A stretch of 64,000 nt of DNA from Lachnospiraceae bacterium (GTDB lineage: Bacteria > Bacillota > Clostridia > Lachnospirales > Lachnospiraceae), in assembly GCA_030531165.1 (NCBI GenBank), contig JAUNOI010000001.1, positions 1 through 64,000 of the forward strand, written 5' to 3'. Both the position numbers and the translations under genes were made by a program. Numbering within the stretch: position 1 is the first letter of the stretch; each line of letters opens with the position of its first letter. Shown one piece after another: positions 18,183 to 26,618 of the stretch. Below the pieces are notes generated by a model. It ran no database searches. It was given only the letters and a program-made list of their open reading frames with translations, and was not told the origin of the DNA.

Positions 18183-19400
18183 ATGATAAATGTAGCTATT
18201 TTAGGTTATGGAACGGTGGGTTCCGGCGTATTCGAAGTAATACGGACGAATAATAAAAGCATCAGCAAACGGGCAGGGAAAGAAATCAGGGTCAAGTATG
18301 TTTTGGATATCAAAGATTTTCCGGCAGATGATCCGGTGAATGAAGTCCTTTGCCGTAATTTTGATACCATTGTCAATGATCCGGAAGTCAGCATCGTTGT
18401 GGAAGTGCTCGGCGGCGTTGAACCATCTTATACATGGGTGTCAGAATGCTTAAAGCGCGGGAAAAGCGTATGTACCTCCAATAAAGAGTTAGTTGCAAAG
18501 CACGGTGCGGAGCTGATCGCACTTGCCAAAGAGAAGAATGCGAACTTTTTATTTGAGGCAAGTGTAGGAGGCGGAATTCCGATCATCCGCCCGATTAATG
18601 AGTCATTATCTGCCGATGAGATTACGGAGATTACCGGTATTTTAAACGGTACAACAAACTATATTCTGACAAAAATGTCAGATGAGGGTCTGGATTTTGA
18701 TTCTGTTTTAAAAGATGCTCAGGAAAAGGGTTATGCGGAACTTCATCCGGAAGCGGATGTAGAAGGCTATGATGCGTGCCGTAAGATAGCGATCCTGACG
18801 TCTCTTGCTTATGGCAAACAGGTAGATTTTGAAGATATTTATACAGAAGGAATTACCAAAATTACGGATACAGATATCAAATATGCAAAGGCGTTAAATA
18901 AAAGCATCAAATTATTAGGTACGAGCCGGAATATTGATGGTCAGGTCTATGCTATGGTATGTCCGATGATGATTGGAAAAGATCACCCGTTATATAGTGT
19001 TAAAGATGTATTTAATGCTGTATTTGTCAATGGCAATATGGTAGACGATCTGATGTTTTATGGACGTGGAGCTGGAAAACTCCCAACTGCAAGTGCTGTA
19101 ACGGCAGATGTGGTAGAGGCAGTGAGAAATCTTGGACGGACACTTCCGATTATATGGAGTAAAGACAAATTAGAACTTGGAAATACTGGCGATTTCAAAC
19201 ATGCATTCTTTGTCCGTATGTCTGCGGATATAGAAAAAGAAGAGGTAGAAAAGGCATTTGGAATGGTGCAGGTTGTTACGTTGGAGGAAAAAACAGAAGA
19301 ACTTGCATTTGTAACGCCAATGATGAAGGAAAAAGATTTCCAGGAGAAAATAAAGGATTTCAAATCTGTGAATAGTGTGATAAGATTAAATGCGAAATAG
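18183..19400 (+). CDS. hom: Homoserine dehydrogenase
   Basis: Reduces aspartate semialdehyde to homoserine for threonine and methionine synthesis. The 405-residue protein has the NAD(P) loop GYGTVGSGVFE, the family signature region AELHPEADVEGYDACRK and a C-terminal ACT domain (about 325-405) for feedback control. ATG 18183 is chosen (MINVAILGYG, AGGGAG upstream); the alternative GTG 18171 overlaps the upstream stop. It lies between the ACT regulator and lysC. Confidence 0.96.
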   Translation: MINVAILGYGTVGSGVFEVIRTNNKSISKRAGKEIRVKYVLDIKDFPADDPVNEVLCRNFDTIVNDPEVSIVVEVLGGVEPSYTWVSECLKRGKSVCTSNKELVAKHGAELIALAKEKNANFLFEASVGGGIPIIRPINESLSADEITEITGILNGTTNYILTKMSDEGLDFDSVLKDAQEKGYAELHPEADVEGYDACRKIAILTSLAYGKQVDFEDIYTEGITKITDTDIKYAKALNKSIKLLGTSRNIDGQVYAMVCPMMIGKDHPLYSVKDVFNAVFVNGNMVDDLMFYGRGAGKLPTASAVTADVVEAVRNLGRTLPIIWSKDKLELGNTGDFKHAFFVRMSADIEKEEVEKAFGMVQVVTLEEKTEELAFVTPMMKEKDFQEKIKDFKSVNSVIRLNAK

Positions 19401-19443
19401 ATATATGAAAAAGATTGTTAAGAAACTTAGGAGGATAATATAA

Positions 19444-20655
19444 ATGTTGATCGTTAAGAAGTTCGGCGGTACTTCCGTTGGAGATAAAGAAAGAATTTTT
19501 AACGTTGCAAGAAGGTGTATCGAAGACTATAAAAAAGGCAATGATATCGTTGTTGTTTTATCTGCTATGGGAAAGATGACAGATGAGCTCATTGCGGAAG
19601 CGAGAGATATTAATCCAAATCCATCAAAAAGAGAGATGGATATGCTTTATACGATTGGAGAACAGAAATCCGTTGCATTGATGGCAATGGCGATGGATGT
19701 ACTCGGCGTTCCGGCTGTTTCTTTGAATGCCTTCCAGGTGGCTATGCATTCTACAAACAAATATGGAAATGCCAGATTAAAAAGAATTGATACGGAAAGA
19801 ATTCACCACGAACTGGATCAAAGAAAGATCGTTATCGTTACTGGTTTTCAGGGAATCGATCATTATAACAATTATACAACGCTGGGCAGAGGCGGCTCTG
19901 ATACAACAGCCGTTGCTTTAGCAGCAGCACTCCGCGCAGATGCATGTGAAATCTATACAGACGTGGAAGGTGTTTACACTGCAGATCCACGTAAAGTTTC
20001 GGACGCACGAAAATTAAAAGAAATCACATACGATGAGATGCTGGAACTTGCGACATTGGGAGCAGGAGTTCTTCATAACCGTTGTGTAGAGCTTGCAAAG
20101 AAACACGGTGTGCAGATCGTTGTTCGCTCTTCTTTGAATACAGCTGAAGGTACGATTGTAAAATCAGCTACATCAGAAGAGCCAAGAGTTGCTGTGGGTG
20201 TTGCAGGTGACAGAGATGCAGCACGTATTGCAGTACTCGGTGTAAAAGATGAACCAGGGGTTGCATTTAAGTTATTTAATTTATTGGCAAGAAATAATAT
20301 CAATGTTGATATTATCCTGCAGTCTGTCGGACGTAATGGAACAAAGGATATCTCCTTTACAGTTACACAGGATATGGCGGACGAAACGGTTGCAGTAATC
20401 AAAAATAATTTTGCAAGATCAAAATACAAAGATATTGATGTGGAAACAAAGGTTGCAAAGGTTTCTATTGTAGGAGCCGGAATGGTAGCTCATCCGGGTG
20501 TTGCAGCAACGATGTTCCGTGCATTGTATGAGGCAGATATCAATATTCGCATGATCTCTACATCAGAAATCCGAGTAACAGTTTTAGTAAATGAAGAAGA
20601 TATGGAAAAAGCGATGAATGCAGCTCATAAGGCATTTAAGCTTGAGACAGAATAA
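19444..20655 (+). CDS. lysC: Aspartokinase
   Basis: Phosphorylates aspartate, the first step to lysine, threonine and methionine. The 403-residue protein has the kinase N-terminus VKKFGGTSVG, the TGFQGIDHYNNYTTLGRGGSD substrate loop region and two C-terminal ACT domains (about 265-403; AVLGVKDEPGVAFKLFNLL and VSIVGAGMVAHPGVAATMF). The product is likely feedback-controlled. It ends the operon before a terminator. Confidence 0.96.
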   Translation: MLIVKKFGGTSVGDKERIFNVARRCIEDYKKGNDIVVVLSAMGKMTDELIAEARDINPNPSKREMDMLYTIGEQKSVALMAMAMDVLGVPAVSLNAFQVAMHSTNKYGNARLKRIDTERIHHELDQRKIVIVTGFQGIDHYNNYTTLGRGGSDTTAVALAAALRADACEIYTDVEGVYTADPRKVSDARKLKEITYDEMLELATLGAGVLHNRCVELAKKHGVQIVVRSSLNTAEGTIVKSATSEEPRVAVGVAGDRDAARIAVLGVKDEPGVAFKLFNLLARNNINVDIILQSVGRNGTKDISFTVTQDMADETVAVIKNNFARSKYKDIDVETKVAKVSIVGAGMVAHPGVAATMFRALYEADINIRMISTSEIRVTVLVNEEDMEKAMNAAHKAFKLETE

Positions 20656-20673
20656 TTTATGTGCAGATAAAGG

Positions 20674-20706
20674 AAAGCCGGATGCAGGTTTGCAGCCGGC
20701 TTTTTT
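20674..20706 (+). terminator. Terminator of the aspartate-pathway operon
   Basis: AAAGCCGG and CCGGCTTT flank a short inner stem, followed by TTTTTT. Confidence 0.8.
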
Positions 20707-20741
20707 AAAGGATTTTCCCTCATAGCGAAACTGTTGGAAAA

Positions 20742-20793
20742 TATTACAAAATTGTTACAGAGTATTTACAAATGAGGAAAAATAATGTAGAAT
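20742..20793 (+). promoter_or_regulatory. WalR-like box and promoter of the GH25 gene
   Basis: TATTAC-AAAAT-TGTTAC (20742-20758) is one mismatch from the WalR consensus. It lies directly upstream of TTTACA (20765-20770), a 17-base spacer and TAGAAT (20788-20793). The arrangement mirrors that at 5034-5096, so the two wall hydrolases may be co-regulated. Confidence 0.55.
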
Positions 20794-20841
20794 ACAAAAG
20801 TACGATAAAAGAAATACAACATATTATGTTTTGGAGGATTT

Positions 20842-22416
20842 ATGAAGAGACTATTAGCAGGATTATTGACGATTTGTATGATTGTAGCGACGCTGACACC
20901 TGTCAGAGCAGATGAAATTGATCAGTTAGTAGATGAAGTAGATCAGACTCTTGAATCTGTTCAGAAGGATATAAAGTCAGTTGAAAAAGAGGTAGAGGAA
21001 TTAGATAAGCCGATGGGTTCGAATTATATATCTGATGGAAGCAGCATAGGAAGAATGTCTGTGCCGAAGGCTCCGTCGAATTCGATTGGAAAGGGTGTTG
21101 ATATTTCAAAATGGAATTGGCCGCCTAATAAATCGGAGAATATAGATTTTTCAAAGTTATCAAAAAGCGTTGATTTTGTAATTATCAGATGTGGATATGG
21201 CGGTGATTCTACCGATCAGGATGATGCTTATTTTAAAAAGAGCGTGCAGGGATGCGAAAAGTATGATATTCCATATGGAGTGTACTTATACTCTTATGCT
21301 ACTTCAACATCAAAAGCCAAAAGTGAGGCAAAGCATACATTGCGTATGCTGGAAGAGGCCGGGGCTGACCCGGATCTGCCGGTTTTCCTGGATATGGAGG
21401 ATGACAGTCAGGCAGGGGTTTCTGCTTCGACGAAGGCAGATATTGCGAAAACATATTGTAATATGATCGAAGAGGAAGGTTATGCGACCGGAATCTATGC
21501 GAATAAAAACTGGTGGGAAAATTATCTCACAAATTCTTATTTTAACAGCGTGACAAAATGGGTTGCGCAGTATAATACTTCCTGTACATATAAAAAAGAT
21601 TATGCAATCTGGCAGTGCAGTGAATCTGCAACCGTCAGCGGAATCTCAGGAGTCGTTGATTTAAACTACATGGTAGATGATATTTATGTGAAGAAGTTAA
21701 AGGCAGAAGGATATTCCGGAACCTATGATGGTAAATCACATACAGTTAAGGTGGCCAATTATAAAGAAGGAACAGAAGTTCAATATAGTAAGGATAATGA
21801 AAACTGGTCTACAACAAAACCGACAAGAAAAAAGGTCGGAACGACGACTGTATACTATAAAGCAACGGATAAAGATGGCCAGGAAGTGACTGGAACTCTG
21901 AAGATTAAGATTTCCGCACGCAAGGTTTCCACCTGTACGATTTCTTCTATTTCGAATAAAACGTATACCGGCAGTCAGATTAAGCCGGGAGTTACCATAA
22001 AGTATGGCACTACGACGCTGCAAGAGGGTACGGATTACGAAGTCAGCTATGGTGCGAATAAATCAACTGGAAAAGCAACGGTAACGATTACAGGAAAAGG
22101 TAATTTTACAGGCACAAAGACGATTACGTTCTATATCGTTCCAAAAAAGGTATCTAGTGTAAAAGCTTCGAAAGGTTCGAAGAAAAAGAGCGCTGTTGTA
22201 AAATGGGCGAAGACAACAGGCAGTACGGGATATCGAATTGCCTATTCCAGAAAAGGACAGAACAAATGGAGCTATGTGAATGTATCGAGCACTTCAAAGA
22301 CATTTAGTGGATTGTCGGCAAAGACATATGATGTAAAAGTCAGAGCATATAAGACAGTCAGCGGTGAAAAGAAATACGGCTCTTACAGTGCGGTTAAAAC
22401 GATGACAGCAAAATAA
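20842..22416 (+). CDS. Secreted GH25 lysozyme with MBG-like and fibronectin III domains
   Basis: A 524-residue exported muramidase. Signal peptide 1-23; acidic coiled stretch about 24-55, similar in character to that of the NlpC/P60 protein; GH25 domain about 83-280 with catalytic acids in GVDISKWN and FLDMEDDSQ. After this come MBG/YDG-type repeats (GYSGTYDGKSHTVKV; SNKTYTGSQIKPGVTI) to about 435 and a fibronectin type III domain to the end. It should cut the glycan backbone of peptidoglycan, with the C-terminal modules for attachment or spacing. Confidence 0.92.
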   Translation: MKRLLAGLLTICMIVATLTPVRADEIDQLVDEVDQTLESVQKDIKSVEKEVEELDKPMGSNYISDGSSIGRMSVPKAPSNSIGKGVDISKWNWPPNKSENIDFSKLSKSVDFVIIRCGYGGDSTDQDDAYFKKSVQGCEKYDIPYGVYLYSYATSTSKAKSEAKHTLRMLEEAGADPDLPVFLDMEDDSQAGVSASTKADIAKTYCNMIEEEGYATGIYANKNWWENYLTNSYFNSVTKWVAQYNTSCTYKKDYAIWQCSESATVSGISGVVDLNYMVDDIYVKKLKAEGYSGTYDGKSHTVKVANYKEGTEVQYSKDNENWSTTKPTRKKVGTTTVYYKATDKDGQEVTGTLKIKISARKVSTCTISSISNKTYTGSQIKPGVTIKYGTTTLQEGTDYEVSYGANKSTGKATVTITGKGNFTGTKTITFYIVPKKVSSVKASKGSKKKSAVVKWAKTTGSTGYRIAYSRKGQNKWSYVNVSSTSKTFSGLSAKTYDVKVRAYKTVSGEKKYGSYSAVKTMTAK

Positions 22417-22439
22417 ATCAGAATGTTCTTGTGGAAGAA

Positions 22440-22480
22440 CAAAAAACCTGTTGGATCAAATGATCCAGCAGGTTTTTTTA
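22440..22480. terminator. Bidirectional terminator
   Basis: AAAAAACCTG..TGGATC pairs with GATCCA..CAGGTTTTTT, flanked by A and T runs, so it works for both the GH25 gene and the convergent degV-family gene. Confidence 0.85.
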
Positions 22481-22499
22481 TAAGAAATTTCTTATATTA

Positions 22500-23366
22500 T
22501 TAATATTCTGGTTTCTTTTCAATTGTAACGGCTAAACATCCCGGACCGATATGGCAGGCAACGCTTAATGATAAAATATCGATTAGAATGTCTTCTTCCG
22601 TTAATGGAAATACCTCGGTCAGCTCTTTGCGGAACTCTTCTGCTGCAGCAAGATTTTCCGTATGGACAACACAGATGCGGACGTTGTCAATACCTCCAAA
22701 ACGTTCGGAAGCATCTCGAACAGCTGCTTCTAACATCGTTTTGCGGCCTTTTTTTGCGGTTCTGCATTTTGCAAATGCATCGAGCTTTTCTCCCTGAATC
22801 TGTAAAACAGGCTTGATCTTCAGGAGTGTTGCCAAAGCGGCGGCAGCAGGCGTAATGCGTCCTCCCTTTTTCAGATAATATAAGGTGTCAAGCATAATAT
22901 AAATGCTGGAATCGAACTTTGTATCCATAAGGAACTTTTGTATCTCACTGGCGGAATAGCCTTTATCGGCCATAGCCTTTGCATCTAAGACGGATGATTT
23001 CATCGTTGTTGAAATCCTCTGATTATCAACAACAAAAACGCTACCTTCATAATCCTGTGCCAGCATCATAGCTGTCTGACAGCTTCCGCTTAATCCGCTG
23101 GACATAGGGATATGAACGATCTCATCATAGGTTTCTAATAGTTTGTCCCAAAGCTCAGTAACATCACCCGGTGCAGGCTGTGATGTCGAAATATCAGCAT
23201 CATCTTTTAGAAATTGATAAAATTCATCCTGCGATAAAGTGATATCTTCAAAATAACTTTTCTCATTAATATAAAAAGGCATAGGAAGTACGGAAATACC
23301 ATATTCTTTTGCCATGCTCTGTGTAATTCCACTATTACTGTCGGTTACGATAGCTACTTTATTCAA
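22500..23366 (-). CDS. DegV-family fatty-acid-binding protein
   Basis: A 288-residue protein of the DegV/FakB family, which presents fatty acids to the FakA kinase. It shows the N-terminal IVTDSNSGI motif, the SSGLSGSCQTAM loop and the C-terminal HIGPGCLAV motif. The start is TTG at 23366, with GGGAGG nine bases upstream; no better ATG exists near the family N-terminus. No fakA neighbour is present. Confidence 0.92.
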   Translation of the reverse strand: MNKVAIVTDSNSGITQSMAKEYGISVLPMPFYINEKSYFEDITLSQDEFYQFLKDDADISTSQPAPGDVTELWDKLLETYDEIVHIPMSSGLSGSCQTAMMLAQDYEGSVFVVDNQRISTTMKSSVLDAKAMADKGYSASEIQKFLMDTKFDSSIYIMLDTLYYLKKGGRITPAAAALATLLKIKPVLQIQGEKLDAFAKCRTAKKGRKTMLEAAVRDASERFGGIDNVRICVVHTENLAAAEEFRKELTEVFPLTEEDILIDILSLSVACHIGPGCLAVTIEKKPEY

Positions 23367-23461
23367 AGTTTTACCTCCCTAACTGATTGACAATTTAAAT
23401 TTTCATAATTATGCACATTATAGCACCATAAAAATAAATTGTAAATATTCTAATATTAACT

Positions 23462-23489
23462 TTGCATTATGGAAGATTTTCGCTATAAT
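23462..23489 (+). promoter_or_regulatory. Promoter of cysK
   Basis: TTGCAT (23462-23467), 16 bases, TATAAT (23484-23489). Confidence 0.6.
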
Positions 23490-23535
23490 AAAAGGACAGC
23501 AATGATCAGGTTATAAATTAGGAGGATTAAGATAG

Positions 23536-24438
23536 ATGGTTACAGAAAATATTTTAGATTTAATTGGGAACACACCGCTTTTAAGCTTAAAAGGAACGAC
23601 TGGGTGTGAGATTTATGCAAAAGCAGAATTTTTAAATCCGGGTGGAAGCATTAAAGACCGTGTGGCTAAGAACATGCTCATTCAGGCTGAAAAAGATGGA
23701 AAGTTAAAACCGGGTATGACGATTATTGAACCAACTTCCGGCAACACTGGAATTGGGCTTGCATTCTGCGGTGTTCGTATGGGATACAAAGTAATTATTG
23801 TTATGCCGGAAAACATGAGTGAGGAACGCAAAAAGATCATAAAAGGATTTGGTGCAGACCTGGTGTTAACTCCTGCGGAACTCAGCATAGATGGATCTGT
23901 GCAGGAAGCCTTAAGAATTGCTTCATCTTCCGATGAATACTTTGTACCGCAGCAGTTTGAGAATCCTGCGAATTTGGAGGCACACTACAGTGGCACTGCA
24001 AAAGAATTAGTGGATCAGTTGGGAAAACCGATTGATATTTTTGTTTCCGGAGTGGGAAGCGGTGGAACTCTTGCAGGTATTTCCAAGTATCTTTTAGAAA
24101 AGAATCCGAATACCAAAATTGTTGCTGCAGAACCAAAAGGGGTATCCGCATTATTAGGACAGCAGCCTGGCCTGCATCAGATTCAGGGAATTGGAGATGG
24201 ATTTATTCCCGCAATCTTAGATCCTGCAATCGTAGATGAAGTAGTAGAAGTATCAGATGAAGATGCCATCGAAACAGCGAGAGAACTGGCGAGGGTACAG
24301 GGCATTTTATGTGGAACTTCATCAGGTGCTAATATCTGGACAGCGAAGCAGATGGCTGCCAAATACGGCAAGGATAAAGTGATCGCGACAGTATTGCCGG
24401 ATCGTGCAGAGAGATATTTTAGTGTAGACTTATTATAA
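23536..24438 (+). CDS. cysK: Cysteine synthase (O-acetylserine sulfhydrylase)
   Basis: A PLP enzyme making cysteine from O-acetylserine and sulfide. The 300-residue protein has the PLP lysine Lys40 in GGSIKDR, the substrate loop PTSGNTGIGLAF, and the phosphate-binding GSGGTLAG. The C-terminus VLPDRAERYFS matches the family end. The ATG follows TAGGAGG. It is followed 14 bases later by an unrelated membrane-anchored hydrolase gene. Confidence 0.94.
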   Translation: MVTENILDLIGNTPLLSLKGTTGCEIYAKAEFLNPGGSIKDRVAKNMLIQAEKDGKLKPGMTIIEPTSGNTGIGLAFCGVRMGYKVIIVMPENMSEERKKIIKGFGADLVLTPAELSIDGSVQEALRIASSSDEYFVPQQFENPANLEAHYSGTAKELVDQLGKPIDIFVSGVGSGGTLAGISKYLLEKNPNTKIVAAEPKGVSALLGQQPGLHQIQGIGDGFIPAILDPAIVDEVVEVSDEDAIETARELARVQGILCGTSSGANIWTAKQMAAKYGKDKVIATVLPDRAERYFSVDLL

Positions 24439-24452
24439 ATTCAGGGGAAAGA

Positions 24453-25511
24453 ATGAAAAAGCTGATAAAAGTTTGTCTGTCCATAGTTGGATTGATTCTG
24501 ATAGCAGTTCTGGGGTTACTGATTTATTTGAGAATGACCGAATACAGACCCGAGGAAAAGGAACGTGTGGCTGTGGAAGGGACATCAACGAAAAAACTGA
24601 ATCAAGATGATGTTATTTCGATATTGACTTATAATATTGGTTACGGCGCACTAAGCCAGACAGAGGATTTCTTTATGGATGGCGGTAAGACGATCCAACC
24701 GGATTCGAAAAAGATTGTTCAAGAGAATCTGAAAGGAATCGGGGATCAGCTGAAGGAGCAGGATGCAGATGTGTATTTTCTTCAGGAAGCCGATCGGGAT
24801 TCCAAACGTTCCTACTATGTAGATGAAGTGCAGGAATTGTGGGAGGGTGTTGAAGGCACGCAGGCATTTGCCCCTAATTTTTCCTGCAGATTTGTCCCGT
24901 ATCCATTGCCGCCGATCGGCAAAGTGTATGGTGGCATTACGACTTTGAACCGTTATGATGTGATCAATGCAGAAAGGATCGCATTTCCATCGTCCTTCCG
25001 ATGGCCGGTCAGTATGTGTAACCTGAAGAGGTGTCTGCTGGTCGAGCGTACACCGGTTGAGGGGATGGAGAAGGAAGTCGTTTTTATAAATCTTCATCTG
25101 GAAGCCTATGATTCCGGAGAGGGAAAGATGAGACAGAGCAAGATTCTTGCAGATGTGATGAAATCCGAATACGAAAAAGGCAATTATGTAATAGCCGGGG
25201 GAGATTTCAATCAGAGCTTTTCCTGTGTAGATTCCGCCAAATATCCGGTAAAGAATACGGACTATTTTACAGCGGGGGAATTCCCGGAAGAATATTTTGG
25301 AGATGGATGGCAGATCGTTATGGATGATGAAGTGCCGACTTCTCGGCTTCTCAATGAACCATATGATAAAAACAGCAATGATACACAATATTATATGTTA
25401 GATGGATATATTGTATCGCCGAATATTAAGATAATAGATCTGGAAACACAGGATTATGATTTTCAGTATACGGATCATAATCCTGTAAAGATTAAGATAA
25501 AGCTAAAATAA
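24453..25511 (+). CDS. Membrane-anchored endonuclease/exonuclease/phosphatase-fold protein
   Basis: A 352-residue protein with one N-terminal membrane helix (about 4-27) and an outside EEP domain. Metal and catalytic motifs are visible: LTYNIGYG, FLQEADRD, INLHLEAYDSG, GGDFNQS and TDHNPV. Substrates in this family range from DNA to phospholipids and sphingomyelin; which applies here is unknown. It is probably co-transcribed with cysK. Confidence 0.8.
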   Translation: MKKLIKVCLSIVGLILIAVLGLLIYLRMTEYRPEEKERVAVEGTSTKKLNQDDVISILTYNIGYGALSQTEDFFMDGGKTIQPDSKKIVQENLKGIGDQLKEQDADVYFLQEADRDSKRSYYVDEVQELWEGVEGTQAFAPNFSCRFVPYPLPPIGKVYGGITTLNRYDVINAERIAFPSSFRWPVSMCNLKRCLLVERTPVEGMEKEVVFINLHLEAYDSGEGKMRQSKILADVMKSEYEKGNYVIAGGDFNQSFSCVDSAKYPVKNTDYFTAGEFPEEYFGDGWQIVMDDEVPTSRLLNEPYDKNSNDTQYYMLDGYIVSPNIKIIDLETQDYDFQYTDHNPVKIKIKLK

Positions 25512-25550
25512 AGCAATCAGTGGATTTTATCGTTTTCTATTCTTTTATTT

Positions 25551-26162
25551 TCATAATTTTTTGCATACAGGAATGATGAGGCCGCCGACGATATTTCCGG
25601 CAGTGATAATAAGCAGGCAGCTTAATGTATGTAGCGACCATGTATTTGCCATTCCAAAGTAAAACATATCAGCGATACAGTGTTCAAACCCTGCTAGAAT
25701 AAAACCGGCAACACATAAGAATAATCCGAGATATTTACCGAGTTCATGTTCATTTGAACGAAAACCATCAACAGCGATATACATCAGGATATTACAGAAA
25801 ATTCCGAGAACAAATAAACTGAGCGGAGCATCGCTTAATTTTGCTTCGCATATCCCTGTTGCCTTTTCCTGAAAAGCGGATGCATTTCTTGTGAAAAACA
25901 TGCACAGGGCAACAAGATTTGTTCCGATCAGATTTCCGATCCATGTGATGATGAGGCTTATGCTGTAAGATGCCGGATGATCAAAGGCATAGCCGATCCT
26001 GCCGGTAAACAGGTGAAATCCCCTTGTAACGATCGTAAATAGGCCGAGTGTAAAAAATAGGGAGCCGATGATCTTGTTATCAATTGCGAGGAATAGAACT
26101 CCTCCGATGCCAATGCAGATACCGGCCAGAATACTTTGGACCCATAATTCTTTCATTTTCAT
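25551..26162 (-). CDS. Compact formate/nitrite transporter (FNT) family protein
   Basis: A 203-residue protein with six hydrophobic segments and FNT landmarks: HLFTGRIGYAF (the usual motif is LFTGN) and AGFEHCIADMFYF. FNT channels pass formate, nitrite or hydrosulfide. At 203 residues it is shorter than the usual 255-285, and the TGN motif is altered, so substrate choice may differ. The ATG follows AAGGAGTAATATC. The gene has a leader of about 170 bases with an internal terminator. The neighbouring cysK makes a sulfide link conceivable but unproven. Confidence 0.75.
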   Translation of the reverse strand: MKMKELWVQSILAGICIGIGGVLFLAIDNKIIGSLFFTLGLFTIVTRGFHLFTGRIGYAFDHPASYSISLIITWIGNLIGTNLVALCMFFTRNASAFQEKATGICEAKLSDAPLSLFVLGIFCNILMYIAVDGFRSNEHELGKYLGLFLCVAGFILAGFEHCIADMFYFGMANTWSLHTLSCLLIITAGNIVGGLIIPVCKKL

Positions 26163-26233
26163 AGTGATATTACTCCTTTTCTAAGCGTGAGGACTGCTTT
26201 ATTGTATCAGGACTTTTGGATCTTCCATTCAAT

Positions 26234-26367
26234 AAAAAACAGCCCGGTTAAATAAACAGGCTGCCCAGACGGTCGACATATCAAACACTTATCTGCACTG
26301 TGTCAATTCACATATCCGTCAGCAAATAAGCTAGTTAATTAATATCATAAATCATATAAAATGTCAA
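26234..26367 (-). promoter_or_regulatory. Promoter and structured leader of the FNT gene
   Basis: On the minus strand: TTGACA (26367-26362), 17 bases, TATTAA (26344-26339). The leader then has GACGG/CCGTC arms enclosing about 45 bases, and CAGCCT/GGGCTG followed by TTTTTT, an intrinsic terminator about 70 bases before the start codon. A terminator inside a leader implies attenuation, such as a riboswitch. I do not recognise the class. Confidence 0.5.
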
Positions 26368-26386
26368 TCAACAAAAATTAGGAACT

Positions 26387-26447
26387 ATAACAGTCTGGCA
26401 AGTTGAACTTTCGTCCGACCTCTGTTCAGACTGTTATTACAACTTGC
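26387..26447. repeat. Two interleaved perfect inverted repeats
   Basis: ATAACAGTCTG (26387-26397) is complementary to 26427-26437, and GCAAGTTG (26398-26405) to 26440-26447. The arms alternate A-B-A'-B'. A simultaneous pseudoknot is sterically unlikely with 0- and 2-base connecting loops, so in RNA these would be competing hairpins; in DNA they could be operators between the two divergent genes. Confidence 0.7.
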
Positions 26448-26463
26448 ATAATTATGAAATAGA

Positions 26464-26618
26464 GCGTGACTTTTTATACATTATGTTGTAAAATGATGTA
26501 TAAAGTATCGGGCAGCAGGCAAAGGCGCATTACTTCGATAGTAGTGCGTTTTCTCTTATTCAATAAGAAATGTTTCGCGAAGATGTTTTTCATAAGCTGC
26601 CCAGAAAGGATGAGGATA
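26464..26618 (+). ncRNA. Structured leader RNA of the amino-acid transporter operon (putative cis-regulator)
   Basis: A possible promoter (GTGACT near 26464, then TAAAAT near 26490) precedes a closed multi-stem element. The outer stem is GGGCAGC/GCTGCCC (about 26509-26602), enclosing a nine-pair hairpin CGCATTACT/AGTAGTGCG followed by TTTTCTCTT, a CTTAT/ATAAG hairpin and the palindrome TTCGCGAA. It ends at the ribosome binding site AAAGGATGAGG. This looks like a riboswitch-type regulator. No known class was recognised. Confidence 0.5.

Noticed and set aside
26234..26340. ZTP (pfl) riboswitch before the FNT gene
   Set aside because: CCGTCTGGGC resembles the conserved CCGCCTGGGC of that class, and formate genes are known targets, but the GGGGAGC-type core of the first domain is absent.
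26387..26447. H-type RNA pseudoknot
   Set aside because: The arm order fits, but connecting loops of 0 and 2 bases cannot span 8- and 11-pair helices, so the helices cannot coexist.
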